DNA of 45,534 nt from Phaeoceros laevis (taxonomy: Eukaryota; Anthocerotophyta; Anthocerotopsida; Notothyladales). The position numbers and the translations under genes were made by a program. The stretch spans positions 1 to 45,534 of the forward strand of contig JBNGIQ010008558.1 of NCBI GenBank assembly GCA_049999765.1. The letters are read 5' to 3'. The notes beneath the pieces were generated by a model. It was not told the DNA's origin. It saw nothing but the letters and a program-made list of their open reading frames with translations, and ran no database searches. The first letter of the stretch is position 1, and each line of letters starts with the position of its first letter. Below, in pieces: positions 44,774 to 45,534 of the stretch.

Positions 44774-44843
44774 CACTGCCACGCGAGCACCGCCACGCGG
44801 GCACTGCCACGCAAGCACTGCCACACCAGCACTGCCACGTAAG
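44774..44843 (+). repeat. 14-base minisatellite, five copies
   Basis: The unit CACTGCCACGCGAG is repeated five times with one to three changes per copy (CACCGCCACGCGGG, CACTGCCACGCAAG, CACTGCCACACCAG, CACTGCCACGTAAG). Confidence 0.92.
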
Positions 44844-45460
44844 CAACAAGTACAATGCATAATGCATAATTTGGTGGCTTAAGAACGGTACGGGATTCGT
44901 TGTTCACGGAGTGGTGAACGTGGTTTGAAAGCCAAGCTCTTTGTTTCCATTGCACATCTCCCAAGCCTGCATTTGAGCGCGAAAGCCACAATGAATCTAT
45001 GCCCTCGGCAATCCAACGTGTGCAACGACGAGGCGGATGGAGACATTGGAGAGGTCTCACGCTCCTTGCCCCAAGGCAATGCCGTATCGCACACCGCACA
45101 AGTAAGGCAGTATGTAGAGTGATCAGATGAATTTTGTTTCCTCCCTCTCCAGCTTGGTATTGGAAAGCTGCCTAGCTACTAGCTATTGTCCTTGGTACCA
45201 ATGTGCTAAACACCGCGCTCATAATTTGTACTACTATGGACAATGTCATGCGCCACATACTGATTACAGGGTAAATGTTTTGACAGGAGATACAAGTATT
45301 TCCCGGTATCAATGTACTGCTTGCGACAACTTCTCGTGATTATACGAAGATGCTCAACCACTTCCCTATGACCTCCACCATCAGTGTTCCGCTCAGCGAG
45401 AGAGACTCAAATATACGAGATTTACCAAAGCAAAGAGACCGAAGTATACCAGAATGTCAA

Positions 45461-45502
45461 GGACAACCCAATAATTTGGAAGGACAACCCAATAATTTGG
45501 AA
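45461..45502 (+). repeat. 21-base tandem repeat, two perfect copies
   Basis: GGACAACCCAATAATTTGGA plus one A is duplicated head-to-tail at 45461-45481 and 45482-45502. Confidence 0.95.
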
Positions 45503-45534
45503 GTAAGCAGTGACTGTCCCTCTTGTACAAGATT

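Larger units (their letters stand above)
42930..45534. other. right-end region without a confident gene
   Basis: The first part should be the promoter of the NPF gene. A 100-N gap lies at 43498-43597, preceded by AT-rich sequence. Two small tandem repeats are annotated separately. The ORF at 45127-45339 has no motif I recognise. The region 44640-44870 is GC-rich and has overlapping shadow ORFs. Confidence 0.4.

Noticed and set aside
45127-45339. 70-codon ORF with several cysteines near the right edge
   Set aside because: It has no signal peptide, no regular cysteine spacing and no family resemblance.

Overview
The window is nuclear DNA from a land plant. The evidence is spliced genes with GT-AG introns of about 80-460 bases, a plant-type tRNA-Glu, plastid- and mitochondrion-targeted proteins, NPF/PTR transporters, an LNK-type clock coactivator and a PLS-class PPR protein. 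The mixed base composition, short introns, glutamine-rich proteins and style of the PPR protein suggest a non-seed plant (bryophyte, lycophyte or fern ally). I cannot name the species from sequence alone.

Layout. 1-942 (minus) is the 5' part of an NPF/PTR transporter that runs off the left edge and carries two frameshifts, so it looks like a pseudogene. 1824-4034 (minus) is an intact four-exon NPF gene. 5102-5174 (plus) is tRNA-Glu(CUC). 6055-7083 (minus) is a PRISE (progesterone 5-beta-reductase/iridoid-synthase-like) gene interrupted by an in-frame TAG and an assembly gap. 7488-8527 is a cluster of foldback elements, one with a 5S-rRNA-derived module in its loop. 8736-10475 (plus) is a five-exon TAB2/ATAB2 gene (plastid psaB translation factor). 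11046-11844 (plus) is a four-exon TIM22 gene with a GC-AG intron. 11845-17366 is a long stretch without a recognisable gene. 18151-22075 (plus) is a five-exon Pumilio/PUF gene that also encodes a CCCH zinc finger. 22600-26300 is repeat-rich and gene-poor. 26510-30263 (plus) is an eight-exon LNK gene. 32138-33541 (plus) is a single-exon FCP1-like HAD protein. 34702-37356 (plus) is a PPR-PLS-E+ protein with an unresolved 5' end, followed at 37478-37965 by a decayed partial copy of its own 3' end. 39140-39491 (minus) is a broken reading frame for a secreted 14-cysteine peptide. 40679-42929 (minus) is a second intact NPF gene. The last 2.6 kb hold repeats, a gap and no clear gene.

How the genes relate. 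There is no operon-like logic. The strongest relationship is among the three NPF copies, which share intron positions, phases and nearly identical exon lengths. The broken copy at the left edge resembles the gene 40 kb away more than its immediate neighbour. Several genes act on organelles (TAB2, TIM22, probably the PPR protein), two are regulators (PUF, LNK), and several loci are decayed (NPF copy, PRISE, PPR fragment, cysteine-rich peptide).

Assembly quality matters here. There are five N-gaps. Two of the 10-N gaps are flanked by exactly 47 identical bases on each side, which points to unmerged contig overlaps rather than missing sequence. All splice sites were deduced by reading frame and family alignment from memory, without transcript data.
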